Positions 8,394-17,466 of a DNA stretch of 35,205 nt are shown here, in pieces. The stretch spans positions 1 to 35,205 of the forward strand of contig JAFSPZ010000046.1 in assembly GCA_017451225.1 (NCBI GenBank). Reading direction: 5' to 3'. This stretch comes from Muribaculaceae bacterium (lineage in GTDB: Bacteria > Bacteroidota > Bacteroidia > Bacteroidales > Muribaculaceae). The stretch's first letter is position 1. Each line of letters begins with the position of its first letter. Under the pieces are notes generated by a model, which saw only the letters and a list, made by a program, of their open reading frames with translations, made no database searches and was not told the DNA's origin. The translations under genes and the position numbers were made by a program.

Positions 8394-9752
8394 TTACCAT
8401 TTTACTTGCAGGAATCGTGGTCTCACTATGATGTTGAGCCATGCCCAGTGGAGGTTCTTCTTGTTGTCAACACGCTTAAGGGCCTCCATGGTTTTGCTGC
8501 CGTGCATGAAGCTGTAACCTAACGACAGGCTCACCTCCTTGACGGGTGTGTAAGAGGCCGAGAGCTCAAGTTCATGACCAAGGGGCTTGTCGAGGTTGTC
8601 GGTGTTTGTTGCTATGGCAAGATAGTGGTAAGCGGCGTCTAAACTCACCTTGCTGATGGGTTTGTAGCAAACACCAGCATAGTAGTTTTGCAGTCCTGGA
8701 GTGAAGCCGTGATAATAGGTCGAGAGATAAAAGAAATCCATAGCGCCATAGAACTTGTGATGAGAACCATAAACTGGGCTGAAACCCTTGATGGTCTTGT
8801 GCTGGATAAGCCCCAAGCCTATGTTGCCTCCAGGGGGGACAGCAAAGAATTCATCACCGCTGAGGATATCGTATCCTGCAGTGAGTTTCCATTGCCAGGA
8901 AGGTGAATAAGTGCCTTTCACGCTTGCCATCCATGCCGAGATGTTCATGTCAAACTCGTTCCTGCCGAATTGGTAGTAGAACGAGCCCTCGGCGCTCCAG
9001 TTGCTGGGACTATAAGAGAGGTAAGTACCTACCAACTGTTGATAGTGAGTTTTATTTATATATTGTTCTAGCTCGCTCTGCATGCCTATGTTCATGAATA
9101 GCAGCGATGCGCCCAGGGGCACACGAGGGTGCTGGTAGTGATACCACAGGTTTGTCATCGTCTTATAGGGCTTGTCGCCGTCGCGGTACACCGAACCACC
9201 GTTTACACTCTCACTGTTTTGGTTGTAGGCAAACATCAAGTGCAGCTTGTGCTGGTCGTTCTCGTAGCCCACTTTCAGCATGTCGTGCGATAGCGCTGCC
9301 ATTGCCCAGTCGTTGGAGCCTATGATGCGCTCGTCGTCGTAGCTGAGCACTTGGCGACCAATCTTGGCAAAGAGACCATTGCGTGCACTGAGCTGAGCCC
9401 AAGCCTCATAGATGTTGAACGAGCCCTTGCCTGCCTGACCCCACACAGCCGAGTGCTGACCAGTGATGTGCGCCTTGAGGAAAGAGCGCTCATAGTCGAG
9501 CCCCAACCTGGTGCGCTCAAGGATGAATTGAGCCTTGTTGTCGGTGTCGTCATCCGAGTCGGGCAAACCGCCATAGCGAATCTCGCCTCGTGTCAAGAGT
9601 TCGGCATCGAGAGTGAAAGTGTTTAGTTTCTCACTATTATCGTCTTGGGACTGGGCATTTGACTCCTGAGCCAGTGCGCTTGTTGGAATCAATAATACGG
9701 CAGCAATAATCACTGCCGCCCATAGCAAGTAATGGTATTTAAGTTTAATCAT
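8394..9752 (-). CDS. Alginate-export-like outer-membrane beta-barrel protein
   Basis: A 452-residue secreted protein: signal peptide with LLWAAVIIAAVLLIPTSALAQ (cleavage near ALA-Q), then alternating aromatic/polar strands ending in a strand-like VRPRFLQVKW. Segments such as RTRLGLDYERSFLKAHI, AKIGRQVLSYDDERIIGSND and AYHYLAIATN resemble the alginate export/porin-like family, so a passive outer-membrane channel is likely; the substrate is unknown. The start MIKLKYHY (ATG 9752) is preferred over the upstream in-frame TTG at 9809. A strong promoter lies at 9779-9809 inside that extension, so a transcript would begin after the TTG. It may share transcription with the phosphatase gene 50 bases downstream. 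Confidence 0.8.
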   Translation of the reverse strand: MIKLKYHYLLWAAVIIAAVLLIPTSALAQESNAQSQDDNSEKLNTFTLDAELLTRGEIRYGGLPDSDDDTDNKAQFILERTRLGLDYERSFLKAHITGQHSAVWGQAGKGSFNIYEAWAQLSARNGLFAKIGRQVLSYDDERIIGSNDWAMAALSHDMLKVGYENDQHKLHLMFAYNQNSESVNGGSVYRDGDKPYKTMTNLWYHYQHPRVPLGASLLFMNIGMQSELEQYINKTHYQQLVGTYLSYSPSNWSAEGSFYYQFGRNEFDMNISAWMASVKGTYSPSWQWKLTAGYDILSGDEFFAVPPGGNIGLGLIQHKTIKGFSPVYGSHHKFYGAMDFFYLSTYYHGFTPGLQNYYAGVCYKPISKVSLDAAYHYLAIATNTDNLDKPLGHELELSASYTPVKEVSLSLGYSFMHGSKTMEALKRVDNKKNLHWAWLNIIVRPRFLQVKW

Positions 9753-9778
9753 TATATTAGATATATTAATAGAACCCA

Positions 9779-9809
9779 CAAAAGTAGTAAAAAAAATGAA
9801 ATCGCCCAA
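9779..9809 (-). promoter_or_regulatory. Promoter of the outer-membrane barrel gene
   Basis: Minus strand: TTG at 9809-9807, a 20-base spacer, and TACTTTTG at 9786-9779, matching both consensus boxes. The leader before the ATG at 9752 would be about 20 bases, which settles the start choice for this gene. Confidence 0.8.
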
Positions 9810-9951
9810 GAAAGAAGATTGAAGGAGATGAAAATATGTCTTTTGTGATTCTGAAGAGGAAAAAAATATTTAAAAATGTGTTCTCTTTAGTTGGGACGGT
9901 AGGGAGTAAAAGCATTAAAATAAGTGAATTGTCAAGGATGTTATTTGTCGA

Positions 9952-11583
9952 TTATTCTTTTTGTTCAGGAACAGATAATGTTGTCAAGTCTTTTAGTGGT
10001 GGATTTTTGAAGAAGTCATATAGATCGTCTGACCACTCAATTTTACTCACATTAGTTATAGTCTTGCTTGTTCCGTTCTTGTAATCTACCTTTATAGAGC
10101 GGATTTTAGCATATTCCACAATATCTGTGAACCAGGTATATTCAAATTCATAATCAGCCGATTCGTCTGGTTCTATTGGACCAATACATTTTTTTGTTAT
10201 TGCCCTTCCCACTGGATCGTCTACCGCATTATAACCCACAAATGTAATTGTTATGTATTTTATCATTGAGCTTGTGGGGTTATAGAAAGTGAATCTGATG
10301 CCTGTTCCATCTGTATATTCACTTTCGTCATACACTCTCCATTCCACAACAGATAGACCATATTTCTTAAACGAGTCAAACTCATTAAGGATTTTCTTCA
10401 TATCTTGAGAATATTGGTACAGTTCAAACCCCTTAGTTACCTCAAAGAACTTCTCTTGAACTTCTTTTGTTGAGCTCATCAAAGAATCCAGTTTCGCTTT
10501 GTCCTCGTCTTCCATAGTAACGTCACTAACAGGGATATAGAAACATTTTCCATAGCATGTAGCTATATAATAATCTTTGCCATGAATTGCCTGTTTTCCT
10601 GCTATTCTTATGTGAGTGTCCTTATCCATGTATCCTTTAATATCAGAATAAGAACTCTTACCACATTTTTTCTGATACACAATAGATGAAGAATTCGTTA
10701 ATCCCCATATTGTCCTGAAAGAGAAAGGGAAGTCATATTTAATTGCTGTTAAATCAGTAATAGTATTGAGTTCAAAATCCTTCTCTTCTTCTACAAGATT
10801 TTCGTAATCAACTATTGCGAGATATTTTGGAGTGATATAGGTTCTCGAATAATCCGACTTGTCATATTTGTATATCTCTGTTTCTCCACTTTCAGAACTA
10901 ATATATATACTCAGTTTAGGCGAGAAACTGTAGCTATCGAATGTGGCTTCCCACATCGACTTGGTCACTCTGCAAGGTTTAACATCTTTTAGTTTTGGGT
11001 CAGAATAAGAGCTGCTGTTTGATTTGTATAGCACAGTTTGAGGTGGCATAATTTTCTCACCCAGACTTTGCGACATAACTGTTATGTCATAGCCTGTGTC
11101 TTTTTTGAAAGCCCATATCAGGCGTTCATTGTTGGTGACATTAGTGAGATAGATATAGCAAGGTTCATATGACGTTACGCAGACCGAATCCACAAAGAAC
11201 GTAACATTGTTAACATAGTTTTCAGGCGTGTATCTTTTATCATTATCGTAGTAAGCTTTCTCGTCATAATACCCCTCACCATGATAGTATGGCATTATGG
11301 TATAGTCCTTGTTGATTTTAGGATTTTTCTTTGGCTTATTAATCCAGACAGTGTCAGGAATAAGATTCATAAAACACTGTAGTCGTTTATTTAGATAGCT
11401 ATGCTCTTTTAATTTTATTGTGATAATCTCTCCTTGAAGTAGCTTGAGTTTACTACTAATCGAAGAAAAGATAATTCCATTGTTATACGACAACAGATTA
11501 TCCCATTTAGAATCTACGATATTCTCATAAGCGAATGAGTTCAATGAAATAAGTAGAGAGATCATAAGTATTATATTTTTCAT
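9952..11583 (-). CDS. AT-rich secreted protein of unknown function
   Basis: I do not recognise this 543-residue protein. It begins with a signal peptide (MKNIILMISLLISLNSFAYE) and has no lipobox or other membrane helix, so it is probably periplasmic or exported. A middle segment (IRIAGKQAIHGKDYYIATCY, then GKCFYIPVSDV) looks like a small SH3-like barrel. After a charged helix, the C-terminal region (YNPTSSMIKYITITFVGYNA, EYAKIRSIKVDYKNGTSKTI) reads like an Ig-like or FxLYD-like beta domain. Base composition differs from the neighbours: the 60-base line at 10561 has 21 G/C, against 35 for the line at 3001 in valS. The ATG at 11583 sits about 40 bases after a TATCTTTG box. It may be horizontally acquired. 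Confidence 0.75.
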   Translation of the reverse strand: MKNIILMISLLISLNSFAYENIVDSKWDNLLSYNNGIIFSSISSKLKLLQGEIITIKLKEHSYLNKRLQCFMNLIPDTVWINKPKKNPKINKDYTIMPYYHGEGYYDEKAYYDNDKRYTPENYVNNVTFFVDSVCVTSYEPCYIYLTNVTNNERLIWAFKKDTGYDITVMSQSLGEKIMPPQTVLYKSNSSSYSDPKLKDVKPCRVTKSMWEATFDSYSFSPKLSIYISSESGETEIYKYDKSDYSRTYITPKYLAIVDYENLVEEEKDFELNTITDLTAIKYDFPFSFRTIWGLTNSSSIVYQKKCGKSSYSDIKGYMDKDTHIRIAGKQAIHGKDYYIATCYGKCFYIPVSDVTMEDEDKAKLDSLMSSTKEVQEKFFEVTKGFELYQYSQDMKKILNEFDSFKKYGLSVVEWRVYDESEYTDGTGIRFTFYNPTSSMIKYITITFVGYNAVDDPVGRAITKKCIGPIEPDESADYEFEYTWFTDIVEYAKIRSIKVDYKNGTSKTITNVSKIEWSDDLYDFFKNPPLKDLTTLSVPEQKE

Positions 11584-11625
11584 AATTAAAAATTTTAGGT
11601 GATAGCGTTATTTTGTTATTTTTTG

Positions 11626-11633
11626 CAAAGATA
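11626..11633 (-). promoter_or_regulatory. -7 box of the AT-rich secreted protein gene
   Basis: TATCTTTG on the minus strand matches the -7 consensus about 43 bases before the ATG at 11583. I see no TTG at the expected -33 distance, so this is half a promoter match. The rest of 11584-11812 is AT-rich, with two small hairpins (near 11716-11733 and at 11742-11764); the second, AATTGCC/GGCAATT, could be a weak end for the transporter gene transcript. Confidence 0.5.
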
Positions 11634-11812
11634 TCACATTTACTTTAAATGCTGGTGATTATAAAAGAAAATAATCCCCACCTTTGATAAAGACGGGGAA
11701 ATTGTTTGTTATAAATGTAGATTTACATTTTAATTTGGGTTAATTGCCATGTGTAAAGGCAATTAGGTGTTATGCCGCTAACCATTCGACAGCATCGGTC
11801 AATGCGCTCCCT

Positions 11813-13189
11813 CTACATTGCCCAAACCAGGAGGCCGCCGGCGATAATGACTCCGGTGACGAGAAGATCGATGAGGCAGTAGCCCATGATGTCCTTTGCG
11901 TCAAGGCGAGCGATAGCCAGGGCCGGGAGCGCCCAGAATGGTTGTATGAGATTGGTCCATGCGTCACCCCATGAAATTGCCATGCCTGTCAAGCCCGGGT
12001 CTACAGCCAGGTTGGCACCAGCGGTGAACATAATGGGCGCTTGCACAGCCCAATGACCGCCGCCACTAGGCACAAACAGGTTGAGCACTGCTGCACAAAG
12101 GAAGGTGAGCAAGGGATAGGTGACGGGATTACTGATTTGGACGCAAGCTTCGGCCATGACGCCTCCTAAGCTGATGCCGCTGGTGCCAACGCCCGTAAAG
12201 ATTCCCATAATGCCGGCATAGAATGGGAATTGCAATATGATTCCGGCAGCACCGGTGGTAGCTTTACCGAAGGCGCGCACGTAGTCTACTGGTGTGGGAT
12301 GAAGCATGAGTCCCAACGCGAGGAAAATCATGATTACTCCGCCAAGGTCTAAACTGGCTCCGTTCACAAAGAGGTGAATCACGAGATAGGCCACGAGCAT
12401 CAGCGCCACGAGCCACGAGAGTATTTTGCTTTGCTCGAGTCGTTGTGCCGGTGTCTTATCCGAAGAGGAAACATTGGTCGCAATATTATCATCGTCCTTC
12501 AGGAGCGCGGGGTCTATGGTAAGGACACCTTGCTTGGGGTGCATCAAGGTGTTGGCAATGGTGATACCGGTCATCACAAGCAGTACAGTCACCAGGTTGT
12601 GCCAGTCGAGGATGGTTCGAGCCAATGGAACAGGGTCGGTCAGCGCACCATTGGTGGCCACTGATAGCGACTCGCCAGGTGTAGCCATTGTGAGAGGGAT
12701 AGAACCAGACATGCCGGCATGCCACACCACGAAGCCACTGTAGGCCGATGCGATAAGAAGGCGATAGTCGACATCCGAACGCTGGCGCGCTATTGCCTTG
12801 GCAAACACCACACCAACTATAAGGCCAAAGCCCCAGTTGAGCCAGCAGGCCAAAGCCGAAACCACAGTCACAAGGGCTATTGCGGCAGGGGCACTCTTGG
12901 GCAAGCGAGCCATTGCATTGATGGCCCGTTTGATAACCGGTGCTGCTGCCAAGGTTGACCCACACACAAGAACCAACGCCATCTGCATGGCAAACTCCAG
13001 CAAGTTCCATACGCCGCCACCCCAGTGCTCAACCACCTCAAGGGGAGTTTGACGGCACAATGGCATCGCCACCAGCGCAGCAATGAAAGTGAGCAGTATG
13101 GCAAATATAAACGGTTCGGGCAACCAGCGTTGTACTAATCGCACGCAGAATTTAATCATTTTAGACCATTTGTTTCCACTAGAATTCAT
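11813..13189 (-). CDS. Short-chain fatty acid transporter, AtoE family
   Basis: Integral inner-membrane protein of 458 residues with about a dozen hydrophobic segments and the AtoE/SCFA transporter N-terminus (RLVQRWLPEPFIFAILLTF). Other conserved stretches are WGGGVWNLLEFAMQM, GLIVGVVFAKAIARQ, GTSGISLGGVMAEACVQISN, NLFVPSGGGHWAVQAP and WGDAWTNLIQPFWALP. E. coli AtoE is linked to uptake of acetoacetate and short-chain fatty acids. No ato catabolic genes are nearby, so import or export of fermentation acids cannot be told apart. The ATG at 13189 is chosen; an internal Met (MIKFCVRLVQ) is an alternative. It has its own promoter at 13248-13277, so it is probably a single-gene unit. Confidence 0.9.
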   Translation of the reverse strand: MNSSGNKWSKMIKFCVRLVQRWLPEPFIFAILLTFIAALVAMPLCRQTPLEVVEHWGGGVWNLLEFAMQMALVLVCGSTLAAAPVIKRAINAMARLPKSAPAAIALVTVVSALACWLNWGFGLIVGVVFAKAIARQRSDVDYRLLIASAYSGFVVWHAGMSGSIPLTMATPGESLSVATNGALTDPVPLARTILDWHNLVTVLLVMTGITIANTLMHPKQGVLTIDPALLKDDDNIATNVSSSDKTPAQRLEQSKILSWLVALMLVAYLVIHLFVNGASLDLGGVIMIFLALGLMLHPTPVDYVRAFGKATTGAAGIILQFPFYAGIMGIFTGVGTSGISLGGVMAEACVQISNPVTYPLLTFLCAAVLNLFVPSGGGHWAVQAPIMFTAGANLAVDPGLTGMAISWGDAWTNLIQPFWALPALAIARLDAKDIMGYCLIDLLVTGVIIAGGLLVWAM

Positions 13190-13247
13190 ATAAGTTCTCT
13201 GTATATATTGAGTATATCTTTTTTAATGCATTTTGGTTTAGGGTGTG

Positions 13248-13277
13248 CAAAGGTAGTCAATAGTTTTGAGTTGTCAG
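13248..13277 (-). promoter_or_regulatory. Fatty acid transporter promoter with CTG at -33
   Basis: Minus strand TACCTTTG at 13255-13248 with CTG (13277-13275) 19 bases upstream, the same arrangement as at valS and glyA. The CTG lies inside the heptamer tract 13262-13296. The leader to the ATG at 13189 would be about 50 bases. Confidence 0.65.
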
Positions 13278-13296
13278 TTATCAGTTGCCAGTTTTT
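13262..13296. repeat. Five in-register AGTTNTC heptamers upstream of the transporter gene
   Basis: Plus-strand units AGTTTTG, AGTTGTC, AGTTATC, AGTTGCC and AGTTTTT follow one another without gaps. The first unit starts 6 bases from the -7 box, exactly as at valS. Confidence 0.85.
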
Positions 13297-13373
13297 TAAC
13301 GGCGATGGAGCAACACGATATCTTCATTCATCTTTTGACAGATTATTTCTGGGCCTTTTCAGAAAAAATGAGA

Positions 13374-13412
13374 AAAATGTCAAACAGCTGATTAATAGTT
13401 GTTTGACATTTT
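13374..13412 (-). terminator. Terminator after tRNA-Leu
   Basis: A perfect inverted repeat: arms 13374-13386 and 13400-13412 (AAAATGTCAAACA and its complement) around a 13-base loop. Reading on the minus strand past the stem the sequence is T-rich (CTCATTTTTTC). It lies 8 bases beyond the tRNA 3' end. Confidence 0.8.
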
Positions 13413-13419
13413 AAGAAGG

Positions 13420-13501
13420 TGCGCCTGATAGGACTCGAACCTACACAACTTGCGTTACTAGATCCTAAGTCTAGCGCGTCTACCAATTTCGCCACAGGCG
13501 C
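13420..13501 (-). tRNA. tRNA-Leu (anticodon UAG)
   Basis: On the minus strand the acceptor arms GCGCCTG and CAGGCGC pair over 7 bp with discriminator A. The anticodon stem CTAGA/TCTAG holds the loop CTTAGGA with anticodon TAG, so it reads CUN leucine codons. A long class II variable arm (GTAACGCAAGTTGT region) and GGTTCGAGTCC T loop are present. Length is 82 bases and CCA is not encoded. Confidence 0.96.
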
Positions 13502-13539
13502 AGTGGTGGAGTGTGTAGCTCCTTTTAATTTTGCGGGTG

Positions 13540-13568
13540 CAAAGTTAGTCATTTTTTTTGAACTGCAA
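13540..13568 (-). promoter_or_regulatory. tRNA-Leu promoter
   Basis: Minus strand TAACTTTG at 13547-13540, about 38 bases before the tRNA 5' end, with TTG at 13568-13566 after an 18-base spacer, slightly shorter than usual. Confidence 0.6.
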
Positions 13569-13805
13569 AATAAAAAATGGAATGATAGTGAAAAAATCCC
13601 GAAAAGTGGTTTTTTTTCGTCAATAATGACTATTTTTGCAAGGATTTTGACGACTGATTGCCGTTGGCACAGTCAGGCTTTTATTACTATGTGCATTGTT
13701 TTTTTGAAAAAAGTCGCAAAATTCTGAAACTTTTTCGCCGCTTGATGCGTCTAATAGATACAACGAACTTTAAAATAACTATTTATAAATCAAAATCAAC
13801 AATTT

Positions 13806-15833
13806 ATGACAAGACTAAAGAAAATCATGGTTCTGGCGCTGGCAGTGCTGCCATTTGTTAGCATGACAGCCCAGGAGGAGAAGCACGGTCTTAACCGTGA
13901 CGACATGGACCTCACAGTGAATCCAGGTGACGACTTCTATCGTTATGCAGGGGGTGGATGGATTAAGAACAATCCTTTGAAGCCTGAGTATTCAAGTTTC
14001 GGAGTGTTCAACGAACTCGCCGAGAAGAACCGCGACCAGCTCAAGGAGCTCTTCGACAACCTCGCTAATGAGAAACATGTGAAGGGCAGCAATGGCCAGA
14101 AGGTTACCGACCTTTATGCACTTGCTATGGACAGCACCCGCCGCAATGCCGATGGCGCTGCTCCCATCCAGCAGGACCTTAAAGACCTTGACAGCTACAA
14201 CCGCGCCACATTGACCGAGTTCATCGCCTATCAACACATGTTCCTGGGCAATCCATTCTTCGGGATTGGTGTAGAGGCCGACCTTGCCAACAGCGCTGTC
14301 AACACCATGTATATGAGTGCTGGAACTATGAGCCTGCCCGATCGTGACTACTATCTCAAGACCGATGCCGAGAGCAAGAAAATCCAGCAACAGTATCGTG
14401 ACTATCTCACTAAGATGTTCATGCTTGCCGGTTACAAGAAGAAGGACGCTCAGCGTGCTACAAAGACTATCTATGACATTGAATATAAGTTTGCCGAGGC
14501 CAGCCTGACACGTGCCGAGCAGCGCGACATCTCTAAACTGTACAACATTCGCACTATCGACCAGCTGCAAGCCGACTATCCCGCCATCAACTGGGCACGC
14601 TATTTCGAGCTCATGGGCGTTAAGAACATCAGCACCGTTATCCTTGAGCAACCTAAGGTGATGGCTGTTGCCAATAGCTTAATGCTCAGCCTCAAGGACC
14701 AGGAAGTTAAGGACTATGTTGCTGGTTTGATTATCTCAAGCGCCTCTAGTGCACTCAGCGACGAGATTGGCGAGGCTGCATTCGACTTCTACGGCCGCAC
14801 ATTGAGCGGAACCCAGGAGCGTCAGGCACGCTGGAAACGCGCTATGAGTGTGCCCAATGGTGTGATGGGCGAGGCTGTGGGCCAGCTCTATGTTGAGAAG
14901 TACTTTGCTGGCGACAGCAAGGATAAGATGGTTAAGCTCATTAATGACCTTCGCAAAGCTCTCGCCGAGCGCATTGCAGGCCTTGACTGGATGAGCGACC
15001 AGACCAAGGTTAACGCTCTTGTTAAGCTTAACTCGTTCACCGTTAAGGTGGGCTATCCCGACAAGTGGAAAGACTACAGCACCTTGGTAGTAGACCCCAG
15101 CAAGACTCTTTATGAGAACATGAAGGTTGCTTCGCTGTGGAGCACCAAGCGCAATCTTGAGAAATATGGCAAAGCTGTTGACCGCGAGGAGTGGGGCATG
15201 ACACCACAGACCGTGAACGCCTACTACAACCCGCTGAACAACGAAATCGTGTTCCCTGCTGCTATCCTGCAAGCTCCTTTCTTTGATCCTAAGGCCGACG
15301 ATGCTACCAACTATGGCGCCATTGGCGTAGTGATTGGCCACGAGATGACTCACGGCTTTGACGACCAAGGTCGCACATTTGACTATCAGGGCAACTACAC
15401 CGACTGGTGGACCGAAGAGGATGCCGAGAAATTCAATGCAGCAGCCGAGAAGCTCGCTGCACAGTTCGACGCTATCGACCTGGGCAACGGTGAGCATGCC
15501 AACGGCCACCTCACCCTTGGTGAGAATATCGCCGACCAGGGTGGTTTGCGCATCGCCTACGATGCCTTCATGAAGACTCCACAGGCTCAGGCTGGCGAGA
15601 AGATTGACGGTTTCACTCCCGAGCAGCGCTTCTACTTGAGCTATGGTCGCATCTGGGCTCAGAACATCACTCCCGAGGCTGCTTACATGCAGACCAAGAG
15701 CGACCCACATTCACTGGGCGAGTACCGCGTGAACGCCACTTTGCGCAATATCGACACCTTCTTCAAGGCATTCGACATCAAGCCAGGCGCCAAGATGTGG
15801 CTCGACGAGCAAGACCGCACCATCATTTGGTAA
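13806..15833 (+). CDS. M13 family metallopeptidase (neprilysin/PepO type)
   Basis: Zinc endopeptidase of 675 residues acting on peptides outside the cytoplasm. The signal peptide KKIMVLALAVLPFVSMTAQ (after MTRL) has no lipobox, so a periplasmic or exported enzyme is expected. The N-terminal M13 lobe begins with DDMDLTVNPGDDFYRYAGGG. The substrate strand motif NAYYNPLNNEIVFPAAILQA precedes the zinc site VIGHEMTHGFDDQG (His-Glu-x-x-His near residue 510), and the third ligand lies in ENIADQGG (about 572). The C-terminal region has the family's DPHSLGEYRVNATLRN. Length is normal. The ATG at 13806 directly precedes the signal peptide. No strong -7 box was found upstream (the closest is GAACTTTA near 13765). 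Two hairpins separate it from the convergent glyA. Confidence 0.95.
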   Translation: MTRLKKIMVLALAVLPFVSMTAQEEKHGLNRDDMDLTVNPGDDFYRYAGGGWIKNNPLKPEYSSFGVFNELAEKNRDQLKELFDNLANEKHVKGSNGQKVTDLYALAMDSTRRNADGAAPIQQDLKDLDSYNRATLTEFIAYQHMFLGNPFFGIGVEADLANSAVNTMYMSAGTMSLPDRDYYLKTDAESKKIQQQYRDYLTKMFMLAGYKKKDAQRATKTIYDIEYKFAEASLTRAEQRDISKLYNIRTIDQLQADYPAINWARYFELMGVKNISTVILEQPKVMAVANSLMLSLKDQEVKDYVAGLIISSASSALSDEIGEAAFDFYGRTLSGTQERQARWKRAMSVPNGVMGEAVGQLYVEKYFAGDSKDKMVKLINDLRKALAERIAGLDWMSDQTKVNALVKLNSFTVKVGYPDKWKDYSTLVVDPSKTLYENMKVASLWSTKRNLEKYGKAVDREEWGMTPQTVNAYYNPLNNEIVFPAAILQAPFFDPKADDATNYGAIGVVIGHEMTHGFDDQGRTFDYQGNYTDWWTEEDAEKFNAAAEKLAAQFDAIDLGNGEHANGHLTLGENIADQGGLRIAYDAFMKTPQAQAGEKIDGFTPEQRFYLSYGRIWAQNITPEAAYMQTKSDPHSLGEYRVNATLRNIDTFFKAFDIKPGAKMWLDEQDRTIIW

Positions 15834-15857
15834 TTATTGCACGGTCAATACAGTTCA

Positions 15858-15894
15858 AATCACCGCTGCCCACCACGGGCGGTGGTGATTTTTA
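15858..15894 (+). terminator. Terminator after the M13 peptidase gene
   Basis: A 14-bp stem with two G-U pairs (15858-15871 with 15877-15890), loop ACCAC, followed at once by TTTAAT after two T bases in the stem. It begins 25 bases after the stop codon. Confidence 0.85.
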
Positions 15895-15988
15895 ATATTA
15901 GTGTATGGTGATAATGAGATAGCTGCTCATTTATCTTTAGGTGAGCGGCTGATGTGCAGTAGCTTATTCCTTTTTTAGGTCATAAAAC

Positions 15989-16017
15989 AAGGAGGGCGCC
16001 GCAGTGGCGTCCTCCTT
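15989..16017 (-). terminator. Terminator after glyA
   Basis: Stem AAGGAGGGCGCC with GGCGTCCTCCTT (12 bp, one G-U pair) and loop GCAGT. On the minus strand it is followed by GTTTTATG, placing it 24 bases after the glyA stop. It could also back up the peptidase terminator from the other side. Confidence 0.8.
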
Positions 16018-16040
16018 ATAATTTGATGTGTTGTTGACGA

Positions 16041-17321
16041 TTACCAAGCAAACATTGGGAAGTCTTTCATCATGTTGTTCACTTTCTCGCGAACCATGGT
16101 GATGGTAGCTTCGTCCTCTGGCTTTTGAAGAACGGTGTCGATAAGCTCAACAATCTCGCCCATCATGTCTTCCTTAGCACCACGGGTGGTGATAGCTGGA
16201 GTACCCAGGCGGATACCTGAGGTCTGGAAGGCGCTGCGGTCGTCAAATGGCACCATGTTCTTGTTGACGGTGATGTCGGCAGCTACGAGAGCATTCTCGG
16301 CAACCTTACCGGTCAAGTCGGGATACTTGGGACGAAGGTCGAGCAGGATGCAGTGGTTGTCGGTACCGCCACTGGCAATCTTGTAACCCTTGTCGAGCAG
16401 AGCCTTGGCCATGGCCTGAGCGTTGGCCTTAACTTGCATTTGGTAAGCCTTGAACTCGGGTTGCAGAGCCTCGCCGAAGGCTACAGCCTTGGCAGCGATA
16501 ACGTGCTCGAGTGGACCGCCCTGTACACCGGGGAACACTGCTGAGTCGAGCAGCGACGACATCTTGCGGACTACGCCCTTCTTGGTGGTCTTGCCCCAAG
16601 GATTGTCGAAGTCTTTGCCCATCAAGATGATACCACCGCGTGGACCACGCAGGGTCTTGTGAGTTGTACTGGTAACGATGTGAGCCCACTTCAATGGGTT
16701 GTTGAGCAAGCCAGCTGCGATAAGTCCTGCAGGGTGAGCCATGTCTATCATCAGGATAGCACCCACCTTGTCGGCAATCTTGCGCATGCGCTCGTAATCC
16801 CACTCGCGGCTGTAGGCGCTGGCACCACCCACGATGAGCTTGGGCTGCTCGCGCATTGCTACCTCCTCCATCATGTCATAGTCAACGATGTTGGTGTCGG
16901 GGGTAACGTTGTACTCGCACTGATGGAACACGAGACCCGAGAAGTTAACTGGGCTTCCGTGTGAGAGGTGACCTCCATGAGCAAGGTTAAGACCCATGAA
17001 CTTGTCGCCTGGTTTCAGGCATGCCATGAAAACGGCCATGTTGGCCTGGGCACCACTGTGGGGCTGTACGTTGGCATACTCAGCGCCAAAGAGCTGCTTG
17101 ATGCGCTCCTGAGCCAGAGTCTCGGCCTCGTCAACCACCTGGCAACCGCCATAGTAGCGGTGGCCGGGATAACCCTCGGCATACTTGTTTGTCAGGCAGC
17201 TGCCCATAGCTTGCATAACCTGATCACTTACGAAATTCTCACTGGCAATGAGCTCAATGCCACGTTGTTGACGCAGGTGTTCACGCTCGATGATGCTGAA
17301 CAGTAAATCGTCTCTCTTCAT
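16041..17321 (-). CDS. glyA: Serine hydroxymethyltransferase
   Basis: PLP enzyme interconverting serine + tetrahydrofolate with glycine + methylenetetrahydrofolate, the main one-carbon entry point. The 426 residues match the family length. Family hallmarks are [62 protein letters not shown] and the PLP-lysine motif [14 protein letters not shown] with Lys222. ATG at 17321 is the only sensible start. The promoter at 17467-17496 leaves a leader of about 140 bases holding a folded heptamer array (17341-17418), unusual for this gene. The gene ends at a strong hairpin terminator and appears to be a single-gene unit. Confidence 0.98.
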   Translation of the reverse strand: MKRDDLLFSIIEREHLRQQRGIELIASENFVSDQVMQAMGSCLTNKYAEGYPGHRYYGGCQVVDEAETLAQERIKQLFGAEYANVQPHSGAQANMAVFMACLKPGDKFMGLNLAHGGHLSHGSPVNFSGLVFHQCEYNVTPDTNIVDYDMMEEVAMREQPKLIVGGASAYSREWDYERMRKIADKVGAILMIDMAHPAGLIAAGLLNNPLKWAHIVTSTTHKTLRGPRGGIILMGKDFDNPWGKTTKKGVVRKMSSLLDSAVFPGVQGGPLEHVIAAKAVAFGEALQPEFKAYQMQVKANAQAMAKALLDKGYKIASGGTDNHCILLDLRPKYPDLTGKVAENALVAADITVNKNMVPFDDRSAFQTSGIRLGTPAITTRGAKEDMMGEIVELIDTVLQKPEDEATITMVREKVNNMMKDFPMFAW

Positions 17322-17340
17322 CTTTAAAAAATAATTTTTT

Positions 17341-17418
17341 AGACTTCAGACTTCAGATTTCAGACATCAGACCTTTAGACTTCTGATTTCTGGCCTCTGA
17401 CTTCTGACTTCTGGCATG
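17341..17418. repeat. Heptamer array folding back on itself in the glyA leader
   Basis: Eleven units of 7 bases (one of 8): AGACTTC twice, then AGATTTC, AGACATC, AGACCTTT, AGACTTC, then TGATTTC, TGGCCTC, TGACTTC twice and TGGCATG. The left half (17341-17374) is an imperfect reverse complement of the right half (17377-17411), so the glyA 5' leader can form a long, mismatched hairpin. Confidence 0.85.
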
Positions 17419-17466
17419 TTAATGTTGTTTATAGATTAATCTAAAAATGGTTTTCTAATTTTTCGG

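Noticed and set aside
9753-9809. 19-residue upstream extension of the outer-membrane barrel protein from a TTG
   Set aside because: The promoter lies within it and the signal peptide begins at the ATG at 9752.
11742-11764. AATTGCC/GGCAATT hairpin as the transporter gene terminator
   Set aside because: The stem is short (7 bp) and AT-rich with no T-run directly after it; noted only as a weak possibility.
13420-13501. tRNA-Leu as an integration site
   Set aside because: No integrase, no duplicated tRNA 3' end and no foreign block next to it.
14736-15710. A 324-codon minus-strand frame inside the M13 peptidase gene
   Set aside because: It overlaps the conserved zinc-site region of a clear peptidase, and has no signal or domain of its own.
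17341-17418. CRISPR-like array
   Set aside because: Units are only 7 bases with no spacers, and no cas genes are in the window.
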